From: Phymatolithon calcareum
Lineage: Eukaryota; Rhodophyta; Florideophyceae; Hapalidiales
Reading direction: 5' to 3'
Length of the DNA stretch: 64,000 nt
NCBI GenBank assembly: GCA_977006965.1
Contig: OZ345374.1
Span: 682,001 to 746,000 of the forward strand
Below, piece after piece: positions 10,435 to 20,656 of the stretch (position 1 is its first letter; the number at the start of each line of letters is the position of its first letter). A model generated the notes under the pieces. It made no database searches, had not been told where the DNA came from, and saw only the letters and a list, made by a program, of their open reading frames with translations. The position numbers and the translations under genes are program-made.

Positions 10435-11105
10435 CCTTGACCACACAAGATTTTGATGACTGGGGGAGGGGGGGGTTCTTGTCTAGAAGCGTTGAGTAGA
10501 GACGACAAATTCTTTTCTAGATTGTGTTGGATGCTCTCTACTTAGCTCAAGCTTGGGTGGTTTTCTGGAAACAACAGTGATGTTCACGTTGAAACGCTAG
10601 CGTGGAGATCTACTGACACAAACAGTCGCACGACCCGCCATTTGCAAGCTTGTTGAGCTGCGTATTATTTCTCATGATATGCTCTCTCACACATGCCTTC
10701 ACGAACGAGCGAGTAATGAATCCTTCTATTGGTGGTCCCTAAACTTGACCATGAGAGCCTTCTTGTTCCCAGGTCCGAGATTGGAGAATAGCGTGAGGGA
10801 TGTCCCATGGACTCTTCGTCGACCAATATGTCTGGATCGTCAAGATAAACAAGCGATGCTTTTGTTATCATCGTGAACGAGGGGCATGCGGCAGTGGGCA
10901 ACAGAGAACTGCCCGGGATCGGTTTTCACAAAGTCTGGGTTGCGTTCATCAAATATCCCTCACAAGTGCATCCGAAAATCCAAATACTGACGGATGATTA
11001 GATTAGGCTAAAGCTATACACCCGCCAATTCTTTCTTGAGCATCATGGCTTCTCAAAAATTAGGTTCCCCAACGTTCGAGCAGAGATTGTATTCACGTCG
11101 GATGA
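10435..11105. other. Intergenic, nothing recognised
   Basis: Only short shadow-like frames are present, along with a G-rich tract near 10462-10475. No gene, RNA or repeat was identified. Confidence 0.45.
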
Positions 11106-11109
11106 TGCA

Positions 11110-12330
11110 AATTACAAATACAAACAACGCTGCCCGACCCATAAGCTTTCCCCGTGTGACACCAACCAGGTTGAGGCTCTCGGCCCACGACTGTAAGACC
11201 GCCCTGAGCCGCAGCTTCCAGATGAGTACAAGACTTCTGATCGTCTTCGATATTACAGGAATCGAATTGTAGCGTCATTCACTCCGTCTCAGCGCGTAAC
11301 TGATATGCCGATAATGTTCGACAAGTCCTCTGATGTAATCCAGTTCAAGTGTGATCGCAGCATGTTGATGACTAATAGGTTTGGTTGTGAAGAGAAAAAG
11401 GGTTGTCAATTGGAAGGTGTGGGTAGCTGCTGTCAGTTGAGCTGGTTTACAATCAAGTCACCTTCACTCGTATTTCTGGAAAAGGTGAACAATGAAAACG
11501 AGTTCGGGAGAGATAGAAGCTGGCGCACAAGAAATTCATGAAATTGTGCAGCCATTTCCTAAAAGAGTACCATGGTCGTGTCCACGTGTGCAGCCACTTG
11601 TATTATGTTCGTACAGACTATAAATATCGCAACCGGGCAGAAGGAAGTGCCGGCAGGGGTCACGACCTGCTGTAATCCGAGAGGAGGTTGGGAGTGGTGG
11701 ATGTCCATTCGTCGTTGGGGCCCTCGATTGAGTACGTTGAAGTTCTGCCCTGTGGAAGTTGCTGTTCTTGATCCCCCGTCGGCGGAGGCGGCCGGGGAGT
11801 CTTGCATCATGTTGGGAGCAATGGGAGAGGCCGTAACCGGAGCATCTTAATCCTGCGCAGTCACTAGCCATTGGAACACGGGACTGAGTACCATTGGGGA
11901 TCACCTCTTTCATCTGAATCGTCAGACCTACTCTTTTTTTTTCTGTTACTTACTTCGTCATCTCATTGTGCTCTCGCCCGACATCTTTGCTTCCTTTTTC
12001 ATTTCTGAGTGTCAAGCCTTAGAGCTTCGTAGTTTCATGAATTTCAATATCAGTAGTTTTCGCTCTCCCTGGTTTCTCGACACGTACACCGTCAACTTTC
12101 ATGTTAGGTGCCCATCCGAATACAATATTTTAATTAAATGAGCCGGGCCCATCTTTGGGCTGTGACGGTCTCGAAGACCAACGATGAATGCTTCTTCCCG
12201 AACATTGCTCTGATAGGAGTGTCGCAACATGTTAGCAGCGTACCATTTTTCGCGGAAGGCACCCTAGTTCATCCAGCACGTATGACATCGATCATTGTGA
12301 AGTTGGTAAAATTAGAGTCTCGGAAGGTGA
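11110..12330. repeat. Dispersed repeat D, copy A (decayed element)
   Basis: The core, about 11570-11935, is nearly identical to 19275-19645 and clearly related, in inverse orientation, to 26930-27290. More diverged similarity to copy B extends on both sides: left at CCCGACCCATAAGCTT versus CCGACCCATTAGCTT, right at ACCAACGATGAAT. The core carries a CTATAAATA box and an open frame on the minus strand containing KEVIPNGTQS. The frame is shifted between copies, so coding status is doubtful. It is probably part of a degenerate transposable element; no termini were found. Confidence 0.7.
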
Positions 12331-13164
12331 TAGGGAAGCACCTACGAGATTGCCGTCACTTGACATAAAAAGAACAAGCCAGATGTTCAAAAATTGCTAC
12401 CATCGCTCGACCACATGGTGCTCCAATTGAGCTGAGGATCGAAGATATAAGCAAATGGACATTTTGCTAACCGTACTGAACAAGCTGAAGCAAGGTATCG
12501 TACATAGGAATCAAAGGGTCATTAATGTCCCGCGAAAGCAGTACTGTAGATCCCTGAAGCAATCAATCATGCACGAGGAGAACATCAACTGCATGCCCAC
12601 ATTGGGAAACGTAAATTCGAAAAGGTAGGAGAAAAGCTCACATGTAGCAATTCGTGATGTAATGGATTGGCCACAAATTCGGTTGCTTACACACCACACA
12701 TCGCGAGCAGCAGGTGTCCTTCAGGAACATAGGTGCTTCGGAAACAGTTAGATAAACACTTGCGCTCCGAGTATTCGAAGTTGGATGCCCGTTGGACCAA
12801 GATCATCTAGTCTCACAGAGGAAGCGAGTGTTTTGAGAAATCGCGTATTTGAGTTGCTGTTGACATCATCAAGTTTTTCGACAATTTAACCTCCACGGTA
12901 TATTCCTTAACTTTGTTTTATAAGTTCCCATGAGATCACAATCTGTAAGTAATGGGGCCGATTCTCGTAGTCGTCTCCATTAACAATGCATTCAGTATTG
13001 CTTTGATCTTATTTCCCTTGTAGGTAGAGTTTGAGTACAAGCCTACATCTGTATTAAATCCACTTTGTCATTTTCCCTGTGGTGCTTTAACCTCCAGTGG
13101 TAGCCAGGCACCTTTCCAATTAAACTACAAGGCTTACAGAAACAACTAGATATGATGGATTCGC
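12331..13164. other. Intergenic, nothing recognised
   Basis: No open frame with family resemblance and no clear repeat. The region ends at the LINE target-site duplication. Confidence 0.45.
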
Positions 13165-13176
13165 TGGAGCTTGCAT

Positions 13177-13713
13177 AGATCTTCCTGTCCTGTAATGCAC
13201 GCACTCGCGCGCGGCACAGGATCCCCTCGGTTGCTGCGAGGGGACGCGCCCCGAAAGGGGAGTGCAGGAGGCAGAGAAAGCATTCGGGAAGCTGTAAGTT
13301 ATTCCATCCAAAGTATCCCGGCTAACGAAACGGCTCTCCACAGAACGCACAGGTGCGGCATTCGTGCAACCATCAAGGACGGAAAGCGGAGAACTAATAG
13401 CGTCAGCGGAAACAGCCGCTCGAGAATCTCGAAAAGGCCAATTGCCGATGAGGCCAGGACACGTGATAATGCGAGCCAGAGACCTTCGTTGGAACTGGCT
13501 TGGTCACATTCTTAGAATGGACGAGCGCCGCCTGGTCCGCCAGGTGCTGATTCAATGCGTCAGACCAACACCTGAATCAATCTTTGGTGACCTACCTAGC
13601 CTAGACGTCCAAACCGCAGTCCAGCTCGCTAACAATGGAATAGAGTGGAAAAAACTCAGACCCTCGAATCGCTGCTAGACCCATTAGGGGAAAAGGCAAA
13701 ATGAATGAATGAA
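13177..13713 (+). mobile_element. 5'-truncated non-LTR retrotransposon (LINE) fragment with 12-bp TSD
   Basis: The insert is flanked by a perfect 12-base duplication, TGGAGCTTGCAT (13165-13176 and 13714-13725). An open frame from about 13298 to 13678 encodes the C-terminal tail of a LINE reverse transcriptase, recognisable by LRWNWLGHILRMDERRL, the usual end of many LINE polymerases. After the stop codon and a short UTR it ends in a tetranucleotide tail (TGAA)n, typical of several LINE clades. The 5' part, including most of the polymerase, is missing, so it is dead on arrival. Confidence 0.88.
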
Positions 13714-13725
13714 TGGAGCTTGCAT

Positions 13726-14125
13726 TACGCCCATCCGTAGAAAACTTCCACGCTTGGCGAGCACGTCAGCTTCACATCTCTGATTGGACTGGCACTTCTG
13801 AAACGAGCTGTCCAAGGAAATGGACTTAATGTGCAGATAGAACAAGGCTAGCAACAGAGGCGCAGTGACACTAAAGTACGACAGTGCAGGGATTACAGAA
13901 TAGAACTTTCAAGAAGCCCCCAAGTTCCTGCTAGTAGCGGTGTTTCAAGTGTTATTATACAAATCCGGATTCTTCGGGGAAACCAGTCTATGTTGAGACA
14001 TCGTTACGCCACGCAGTCTTCTTTTGGAACTCTGTCGATTTGCTGGTCCACGCCACGTAGGGGGACTATATTTTCTTTCGCCTCGTTTTCAATAGCGCCT
14101 AATCATGATTCACGGAGGCTCCAAG
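13726..14125. other. Intergenic, nothing recognised
   Basis: Unique-looking sequence between the LINE insertion and the left arm of the large palindrome. No gene or repeat seen. Confidence 0.45.
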
Positions 14126-14198
14126 ATTCAGTTTTACTCAAGAAAATGAAACACGATCGGTTGTAGAATTCATCCCTACAAACTGTCTACCTACGGAC

Positions 14199-15179
14199 TC
14201 AAGCTGCAGCAGGACTATCCGCAGCCGTAGCCGCAGCCGCAGCCTGTGCAGTGCTAGTCGAAGCAGACCCAGTCGCAGCTGACGGAGGCACATTGTTCTC
14301 GAACACCGACATTAAACTCGCGGCCACAATGTCATCGTACACACCGTATTGGCCCTGTACACCTAGCCCATAGTGCTCACGGAAACTGTTGACGGCTTTC
14401 GCAGTATTGGGACCGTACATCCCAACTCCTGCACGGTACATATCGGGGGTCATGAATCCAAGGTCGGTGAGAACTTTCTGCAGCATCATCACTTCGACGC
14501 CACGTGACCCAAACACCAACGTCGGACGGGGCACCTTTCGACCGCTGTTATCGTCTTGCCACGGAAACTCAATCGAGCGGAACTCCAAACCGGTCTTGTC
14601 CACATTCGAGTCGGCGATGCAGGAGTCGCACATATCGAAGTTGGGGCGCGTGGTGCACCAGTGGCGAGTGCCGATGATGGGACCGCGGTTACAACCATCG
14701 CAAATTACGCCGCGATGTACGTCGAATCGACCGACAGCAGACATTCCGTGACCACACCCGAAAAGCATCGATAGGCCATCCACAAGGTGCTCTGGAGTAC
14801 GGCCCATGTCGACATCCTTGTCTTCATCAACCTTCTCTTGGGAGACGGGTGGCTCAGTTGCAGTTGCAGGGGATCTCACTGGGGTGGTGCGTGGTTCGTT
14901 CGACGCCGATGTGGCGGGCTGTGAAGGGACAGGCTTGGACGCGGTTGTGCGGAGTACATCGACACGCAGAAGACTGTCCTGGGCACCAGCAAGGGCTTCA
15001 GAAAGGTCGGAGTCAGAGGCGAGAGTCACCAAGTCACCCTCATCGTCTTTGTACTTGATGATGAATTCTGAAATGGAGTACAGGGAGGTGAGGTGGGCGA
15101 CGAGGTCTGGGAACTTTGCGGGCGAGGGCAGATCGAACCGACGAATGTCTCCATTGAAGCTGGACTTGACGCGAGACAT
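14199..15179 (-). CDS. PB1-ZZ-peptidoglycan-binding-like protein, short form, left copy, 326 aa
   Basis: Layout: PB1 domain (1-75) with basic first strand and acidic OPCA motif (YKDDEGD, SDSDL); a Ser/Thr/Pro-rich linker (about 80-150); a ZZ zinc finger (about 152-196; CDGCN, HWC, CDSC); a PG_binding_1-like domain (about 223-290; YGPNTAKAV); and an Ala/Ser/Thr tail. Unlike the copies at 1880 and 55475 it lacks the helical segment of about 110 residues before the ZZ finger. It differs from the right-arm copy by a His versus Arg in the CGxG linker just before the ZZ finger. It is divergently paired with that copy, with 1,070 bases between start codons. The role, perhaps a PB1-scaffold adaptor, is inference. 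Confidence 0.92.
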   Translation of the reverse strand: MSRVKSSFNGDIRRFDLPSPAKFPDLVAHLTSLYSISEFIIKYKDDEGDLVTLASDSDLSEALAGAQDSLLRVDVLRTTASKPVPSQPATSASNEPRTTPVRSPATATEPPVSQEKVDEDKDVDMGRTPEHLVDGLSMLFGCGHGMSAVGRFDVHRGVICDGCNRGPIIGTRHWCTTRPNFDMCDSCIADSNVDKTGLEFRSIEFPWQDDNSGRKVPRPTLVFGSRGVEVMMLQKVLTDLGFMTPDMYRAGVGMYGPNTAKAVNSFREHYGLGVQGQYGVYDDIVAASLMSVFENNVPPSAATGSASTSTAQAAAAATAADSPAAA

Positions 15180-15273
15180 GACGTTTCTTGGAGGTTTCGG
15201 AAGCTGGGAAAGTGTTGTGATGTCGATGGGGGTTTGGAAGGCTGCGAGATAGATGGGATGAGGGCCGGAGCTG

Positions 15274-15281
15274 CTTTTATG
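15274..15281 (-). promoter_or_regulatory. TATA-like box, left-arm gene
   Basis: CATAAAAG on the minus strand, 95 bases before the start codon. It is the exact mirror of 16148-16155 in the other arm. Confidence 0.55.
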
Positions 15282-15665
15282 GAAGAGAGTCTCACATTCC
15301 AGAGGAATGTGGAGTCGTCTAGAATATGCATGAGGAGCTACAGCGCAATAGATGGTGGAAGGGTGCGAATCTCTGGGAGCTGTTCCCCAACATCGCCATT
15401 ACAAATTGGAAACATTGACTTGTTCCCGGATGGTCGTTTTCGTGATACCCAATTAAAAGGCACCATATGGACGAAGTCATCATCAAATTAAATTTGATGA
15501 TGATTTCGTTTATTACCATCTCGCAGAGCTCCTGTCCAATGTCATCACTCAATAAAGTGAAAAATAACCAATGACAGTAGAGAAAGTCATTCCGCTTTCA
15601 AGAACAATCTGTTCTACAGTTCTACTGTACCAGATGTTCGCTTAATCCTGTCGTACTGCAAGAAT

Positions 15666-15763
15666 GGAGGATTATCGGGACACAATAAAATAATTAGAGC
15701 AAATTACCTATATACTCGCCAAGTTTGCCGTATATACTAATATATTGACTTTGGGTATATGTA
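15666..15763. other. 98-bp asymmetric spacer at palindrome centre
   Basis: This A/T-rich, non-palindromic sequence separates the two arms. The arms end at the same sequence (CTGCAAGAAT and its complement). A short unique spacer is the usual outcome of inverted duplication by template switching or foldback repair. Confidence 0.85.
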
Positions 15764-16147
15764 ATTCTTGCAGTACGACAGGATTAAGCGAACATCTGGT
15801 ACAGTAGAACTGTAGAACAGATTGTTCTTGAAAGCGGAATGACTTTCTCTACTGTCATTGGTTATTTTTCACTTTATTGAGTGATGACATTGGACAGGAG
15901 CTCTACGAGATGGTAATAAACGAAATCATCATCAAATTTAATTTGATGATGACTTCGTCCATATGGTGCCTTTTAATTGGGTATCACGAAAACGACCATC
16001 CGGGAACAAGTCAATGTTTCCAATTTGTAAAGGCGATGCTGGGGAACAGCTCCCAGAGATTCGCACCCTTCCACCATCTATTGCGCTGTAGCTCCTCATG
16101 CATATTCTAGACGACTCCACGTTCCTCTAGAATGTGAGACTCTCTTC

Positions 16148-16155
16148 CATAAAAG
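16148..16155 (+). promoter_or_regulatory. TATA-like box, right-arm gene
   Basis: CATAAAAG lies 95 bases upstream of the ATG at 16250, followed by a C/T-rich leader. Spacing is conserved among the four paralogues. Confidence 0.55.
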
Positions 16156-16249
16156 CAGCTCCGGCCCTCATCCCATCTATCTCGCAGCCTTCCAAACCCC
16201 CATCGACATCACAACACTTTCCCAGCTTCCGAAACCTCCAAGAAACGTC

Positions 16250-17230
16250 ATGTCTCGCGTCAAGTCCAGCTTCAATGGAGACATTCGTCGATTCGATCTG
16301 CCCTCGCCCGCAAAGTTCCCAGACCTCGTCGCCCACCTCACCTCCCTGTACTCCATTTCAGAATTCATCATCAAGTACAAAGACGATGAGGGTGACTTGG
16401 TGACTCTCGCCTCTGACTCCGACCTTTCTGAAGCCCTTGCTGGTGCCCAGGACAGTCTTCTGCGTGTCGATGTACTCCGCACAACCGCGTCCAAGCCTGT
16501 CCCTTCACAGCCCGCCACATCGGCGTCGAACGAACCACGCACCACCCCAGTGAGATCCCCTGCAACTGCAACTGAGCCACCCGTCTCCCAAGAGAAGGTT
16601 GATGAAGACAAGGATGTCGACATGGGCCGTACTCCAGAGCACCTTGTGGATGGCCTATCGATGCTTTTCGGGTGTGGTCGCGGAATGTCTGCTGTCGGTC
16701 GATTCGACGTACATCGCGGCGTAATTTGCGATGGTTGTAACCGCGGTCCCATCATCGGCACTCGCCACTGGTGCACCACGCGCCCCAACTTCGATATGTG
16801 CGACTCCTGCATCGCCGACTCGAATGTGGACAAGACCGGTTTGGAGTTCCGCTCGATTGAGTTTCCGTGGCAAGACGATAACAGCGGTCGAAAGGTGCCC
16901 CGTCCGACGTTGGTGTTTGGGTCACGTGGCGTCGAAGTGATGATGCTGCAGAAAGTTCTCACCGACCTTGGATTCATGACCCCCGATATGTACCGTGCAG
17001 GAGTTGGGATGTACGGTCCCAATACTGCGAAAGCCGTCAACAGTTTCCGTGAGCACTATGGGCTAGGTGTACAGGGCCAATACGGTGTGTACGATGACAT
17101 TGTGGCCGCGAGTTTAATGTCGGTGTTCGAGAACAATGTGCCTCCGTCAGCTGCGACTGGGTCTGCTTCGACTAGCACTGCACAGGCTGCGGCTGCGGCT
17201 ACGGCTGCGGATAGTCCTGCTGCAGCTTGA
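16250..17230 (+). CDS. PB1-ZZ-peptidoglycan-binding-like protein, short form, right copy, 326 aa
   Basis: Same domain order as its mirror twin: PB1 (1-75), low-complexity linker, ZZ finger (about 152-196) and PG_binding_1-like domain (about 223-290). The frame is intact with the same start and stop, so both copies are probably expressed and selection or gene conversion has kept them alike. The ZZ finger has six visible cysteines plus histidines for two zinc ions. In bacteria the C-terminal fold binds cell-wall peptides, but in eukaryotes it is often just a three-helix interaction module. The protein has no signal peptide, so it should be cytosolic. Confidence 0.92.
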   Translation: MSRVKSSFNGDIRRFDLPSPAKFPDLVAHLTSLYSISEFIIKYKDDEGDLVTLASDSDLSEALAGAQDSLLRVDVLRTTASKPVPSQPATSASNEPRTTPVRSPATATEPPVSQEKVDEDKDVDMGRTPEHLVDGLSMLFGCGRGMSAVGRFDVHRGVICDGCNRGPIIGTRHWCTTRPNFDMCDSCIADSNVDKTGLEFRSIEFPWQDDNSGRKVPRPTLVFGSRGVEVMMLQKVLTDLGFMTPDMYRAGVGMYGPNTAKAVNSFREHYGLGVQGQYGVYDDIVAASLMSVFENNVPPSAATGSASTSTAQAAAAATAADSPAAA

Positions 17231-17303
17231 GTCCGTAGGTAGACAGTTTGTAGGGATGAATTCTACAACCGATCATATTTTCATTTTCTTGAGTAAAACT
17301 GAA

Positions 17304-18409
17304 TTTGGAGCAACAGGAATGAGTGTTTATGTACATAGGAACACGAGCTAAACGGAAAAGAAATTCTCTCGCGCATGCACTCACTCATCCGTGTCCCTGC
17401 TTTCGACTCTCAGACCAACATTTTTGCCGTGAGATGCAGCTCAGCCCCGAAAGCAAGTATCAGCTCGCATCGAGGACTCAAATAAACTATAAAAATGGTA
17501 TTCATAGCAGTCTCTAGCCCATGCTCGTGGACCTTGTACTTTGCGCATCCTGAGTGCGCGCGCTGCCAACCGTCCCATATTCGTAGATGTGAGCTCAAGG
17601 CGAAAGCAAACGCCTCGGATTGCGTAGGTATGGTTCGTGCTTGCGCGCATGAACCATGTCAAGGACGCTCATGAACATTCTGGACATAATCATGAATTAT
17701 ACTATAGAAGCACCGAATGTAAAGAAGAAGGCGATCGCGGTCGTGCCTTATGTCCAGCGTTTCCTTACAGCGATGATGCTGTGATCAGCGCGTGCGTAAA
17801 ATGATGATTGCTGCTTTAGTTGTGTATCCATAATGCTTAGTTTATCTTCGTTTCCTCTACTGGGAAAGACTTCCTTGCTTAATGCACTACAAAGAGTGTA
17901 TCTATGGCGGTGCACTGCCGATGAAATAATTAGATTAGTGGCGCTTATCGTCACTTGATGACTAGCAGTGAACTGCAAGTAAACGCACGACCTTCTATAT
18001 AACAGACCAACACATAGCGAACGGCCAGTGTACGTTACTTTGTTATATGCATCTTTCTGAGTGTCGTTTAGAAATTGAAATTTTTGATCCCCATTGTTTC
18101 TTGAGCATTATACAGAATGAGGATGAACCTTCTTCAACCCTACAGTTTGTTACCTTACGACTGTGGGCCTTGATACATCTATCATTTCGCGGCTTCTTTC
18201 GACCCGGAAACGTATCATCATAATGAGGAAATCTTGAGACTCTCTTCATTCGTGACTCGCTTACGCCTAGCGGTTAAGAGGACTGGCACAAGGTGAGTAA
18301 TGGAGTAAATAGAATAGAACAGCTTTTCATTCAGCGGCACTTCTTTTCAAAAATTATCTTCGCCGCTTGAGCAGCACCAGGATTCATGTCACATTTTTAA
18401 TCAAAATCC
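17304..18409. other. Intergenic, nothing recognised
   Basis: No protein or RNA family was recognised. Open frames are short and mutually overlapping. Confidence 0.45.
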
Positions 18410-18779
18410 TAAAAACGCCGTCCGACCCATTAGCTTCCTGTGTGCCACATCAACCATGCTGAGCCTCTCGGCAAGGAACTTTGGAACCGTTCATGACCGC
18501 AGCTAGCACATGAGTGCGTAACGTCAAAACTCATTCAATATCTCAGGGATCGATTGAAAAGCGTCAGTCATTCCGTCTTGGCGTACGTCTGAGCTGTTGA
18601 ATTTTGTTCGACAACTCATCCGATGTGATCGTGACTAAGGGCGATCACGTCATGTTGACGAGCAATAGGTATGGTTGTGCAGAGCAGTAGCTAATTTGAT
18701 TTGGAAGGCGCTGGTCCGTGTTGTCGGTTGAGCTGGTTTTGCAGTCAACTCACTCGCCAGAAATCAGATGCCACCCGCG

Positions 18780-19236
18780 GTGAAGCACAGACAACTCGCG
18801 CTGCAGTATGCCTGTGGCAGATTCCCACAGGTGTCAACAACAAGTATGACTGAAGAATTCGGCACCAGAGCCAGAGAGCATATGGAGACCCTTGAACGCA
18901 CGCTAGCAGGGTACGAACTCGAAGGAGAAAACGACTGGAAACAGAAAAGGCGCTAGATGAGCTCTTACTATTTAGCAAGACACTCATAGAACGCATGGAG
19001 AACGAAGAAGGCCTGTATTAATCCGCAGAATGCAAGGCAAAAAGAGGCCGAGTCCAAGCACCAACAATCCCGTAGAGGACTGAGATAGGACTACTTTGAG
19101 TCCTGAGTTTTCCCGTCCGCCATACTGGTGGACGTTTCGTGCGCTACACAAAGGTAGGTAGCATCAGAGGAAGCCTTGCCCATATCTTCGGAAGTCTGTG
19201 GGGCTTTTAAATAAACATGAAAGGAAAAAAAAAAAA
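18780..19236 (+). mobile_element. R1 retroposon copy b, 457 bp, with 14-bp TSD and poly(A)
   Basis: It is flanked by a perfect 14-base duplication, AGATGCCACCCGCG (18766-18779 and 19237-19250). It contains the end of an open frame with RFPQVSTT, then HMETLERTL and, after one frameshift, MENEEGLY just before the stop. The copy at 36480 has the same series. The 3' UTR ends GGGCTTTTAAATAAACATG followed by a run of A. AATAAA at the proper distance from the tail indicates a polyadenylated transcript intermediate. Confidence 0.88.
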
Positions 19237-19672
19237 AGATGCCACCCGCGATCATCTTGACGGTAAGTCAAAATGTCTTGTCCACGTGTACAGCCACGTG
19301 TATTGTGTTCATACAGACTATAAATATCGCAACCGGCCCGTACTGTACTGCCGGCAGGAGTCACGACCTGCTGTAATCCGCGTGGAGGTTGGGAGTGGTG
19401 GATGTCCATTCGTCGTTGGAGGCCCTCGATTGAGTATGTTGGAAGTTCTGCCCTGTGGAAGTTGCTGTTCTTGATCCCCCGTCGGCGGAGGCGGCCGGGG
19501 AGTCTTGCATCATGTTGGGAGCAATGGGAGAGGCCGTAACCGGAGCATCTTAATCCTGCGCAGTCACTAGCCATTGGAACACGGGACTGAGTACCATTGG
19601 GGATCACCTCTTTCATCTGAATCGTCAGACCTACTCTTTTTTCGTCTTATATTGTTAATCCCATCGTTCCCT

Positions 19673-19728
19673 AGAGAGCGTTAAGCCTTGCAGAGTATTT
19701 TAATACTCTGCAAGGCTTGACGTTCTCT
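19673..19728. repeat. 56-bp foldback, 27-bp arms
   Basis: Arms 19673-19699 and 19702-19728 pair with two mismatches around a TT centre. It lies inside the right part of D copy B. Copy A has only one arm-like half at the same place, so the palindrome arose after the D copies separated. Confidence 0.8.
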
Positions 19729-19970
19729 CTGGTTTTCTCGACACGGACAACGTCAACAAAGATATTCGGTGGTGATTCTCACGTATTAATGTTTTTCTCT
19801 GCAGAGATCAACAGGGAGTAACAAAGTAGTCTGGTTTAGTGTCAAGATAGAAACCACTTTTGGTGTCTTCCAGGTGTTAAAAGGAGTCGGTTGTATCGAG
19901 GACCAACGATGAATTTTTCCCCAGCTACATAGGAACAATTTTGGCAAAGCCTGAACGCGTCTCATGTCCT

Positions 19971-20656
19971 AAGCAGAGGACCGTTCTTCGGGCGGTACCA
20001 TGTTTAACTCGGACCACATCGGTGACTCTGATGTTGTCGATCATTCCCCTTTTAGAAAACAAGAAGCCAAGCAGAACGACACTGTGGTTCCGAGTGGGCC
20101 TATTACCAAAGTAACTCCCCTAAACATATGTTGCTCTGCTGTATAAATCAAACTAAAGTCAGTAGGCAAGGCTCCAAGATTGATTTTGGAGAAAAGCCTT
20201 CTCTCCTTTGAGACCAAAATTACTCCATTGAAACTTTTTCACTTCTGCAGGTGTTGTCTTTCATTGCGCCCGAGCGAAAAATCTTGCAGAATGGAATCCG
20301 GTAGAGTATCTGTAGTTTCTTCCAAATGTGGAATTTCCGAAAACGAAAGTATACGTCCCCATGACACTATGCGGTCAAGGTTGGTCAAAAAGTGTCGCCC
20401 CAACCTCGGAAGAGGGTGGTCATGGAATGGGACTGTGAAAAGTGCAATAGGGCCATGAATTTTGTATGTTTTCGAGCAGCATTACAGCACTGATGCAGAT
20501 ACGGGAAATACTTGCAAAATTTGTAATGTCAGTACGTTTTTTTTCGACTGTACCCCTCAGCAGCGCTTTCGCGACCAAGTTATCTCCTCTGTTTCCTCTT
20601 CTATTCGCCCTCCTCTTTCCTTGTCTTCGGGACGAACGAGTCCATCTTCCGCAGCC
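19971..20656. other. Upstream region of the V-ATPase C gene
   Basis: No separate gene was recognised. The last 90 bases are pyrimidine-rich (TCTCCTCTGTTTCC type), as in a 5' UTR or initiator region of a highly expressed gene. Confidence 0.45.

Larger units (their letters stand above)
14126..15665. repeat. Left arm of large palindrome (about 1.54 kb)
   Basis: This arm is the reverse complement of 15764-17303. Paired coordinates sum to 31429 throughout (gene starts 15179/16250, stops 14199/17230, inner edges 15665/15764), so there is no net length difference from the inner edge to the stop codons. Only scattered substitutions were seen, more often in non-coding parts. Similarity fades outward beyond about 14126. 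Confidence 0.95.
15764..17303. repeat. Right arm of large palindrome (about 1.54 kb)
   Basis: Mirror of 14126-15665. Within the arm a smaller A/T-rich foldback (about 15917-15955, mirrored at about 15474-15512) lies between the two promoters. Sequence outside about 17303 no longer matches the left flank. Confidence 0.95.
18410..19970. repeat. Dispersed repeat D, copy B, interrupted by an R1 retroposon
   Basis: The left part (18410-18765) matches 11110-11480 and the right part (from 19251) matches 11560-12330, with a highly similar core at 19275-19645. Between them lies the R1 insertion at 18780-19236 with its duplication. D is therefore older than this R1 insertion. Copies A and B are in the same orientation and bracket the large palindrome. 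Confidence 0.75.

Noticed and set aside
16177-17040. 287-codon open frame antisense to the right-arm PB1-ZZ gene (mirrored pieces in the left arm)
   Set aside because: It is the complement of a conserved coding sequence; its composition follows the sense gene's codon bias and it has no domain.
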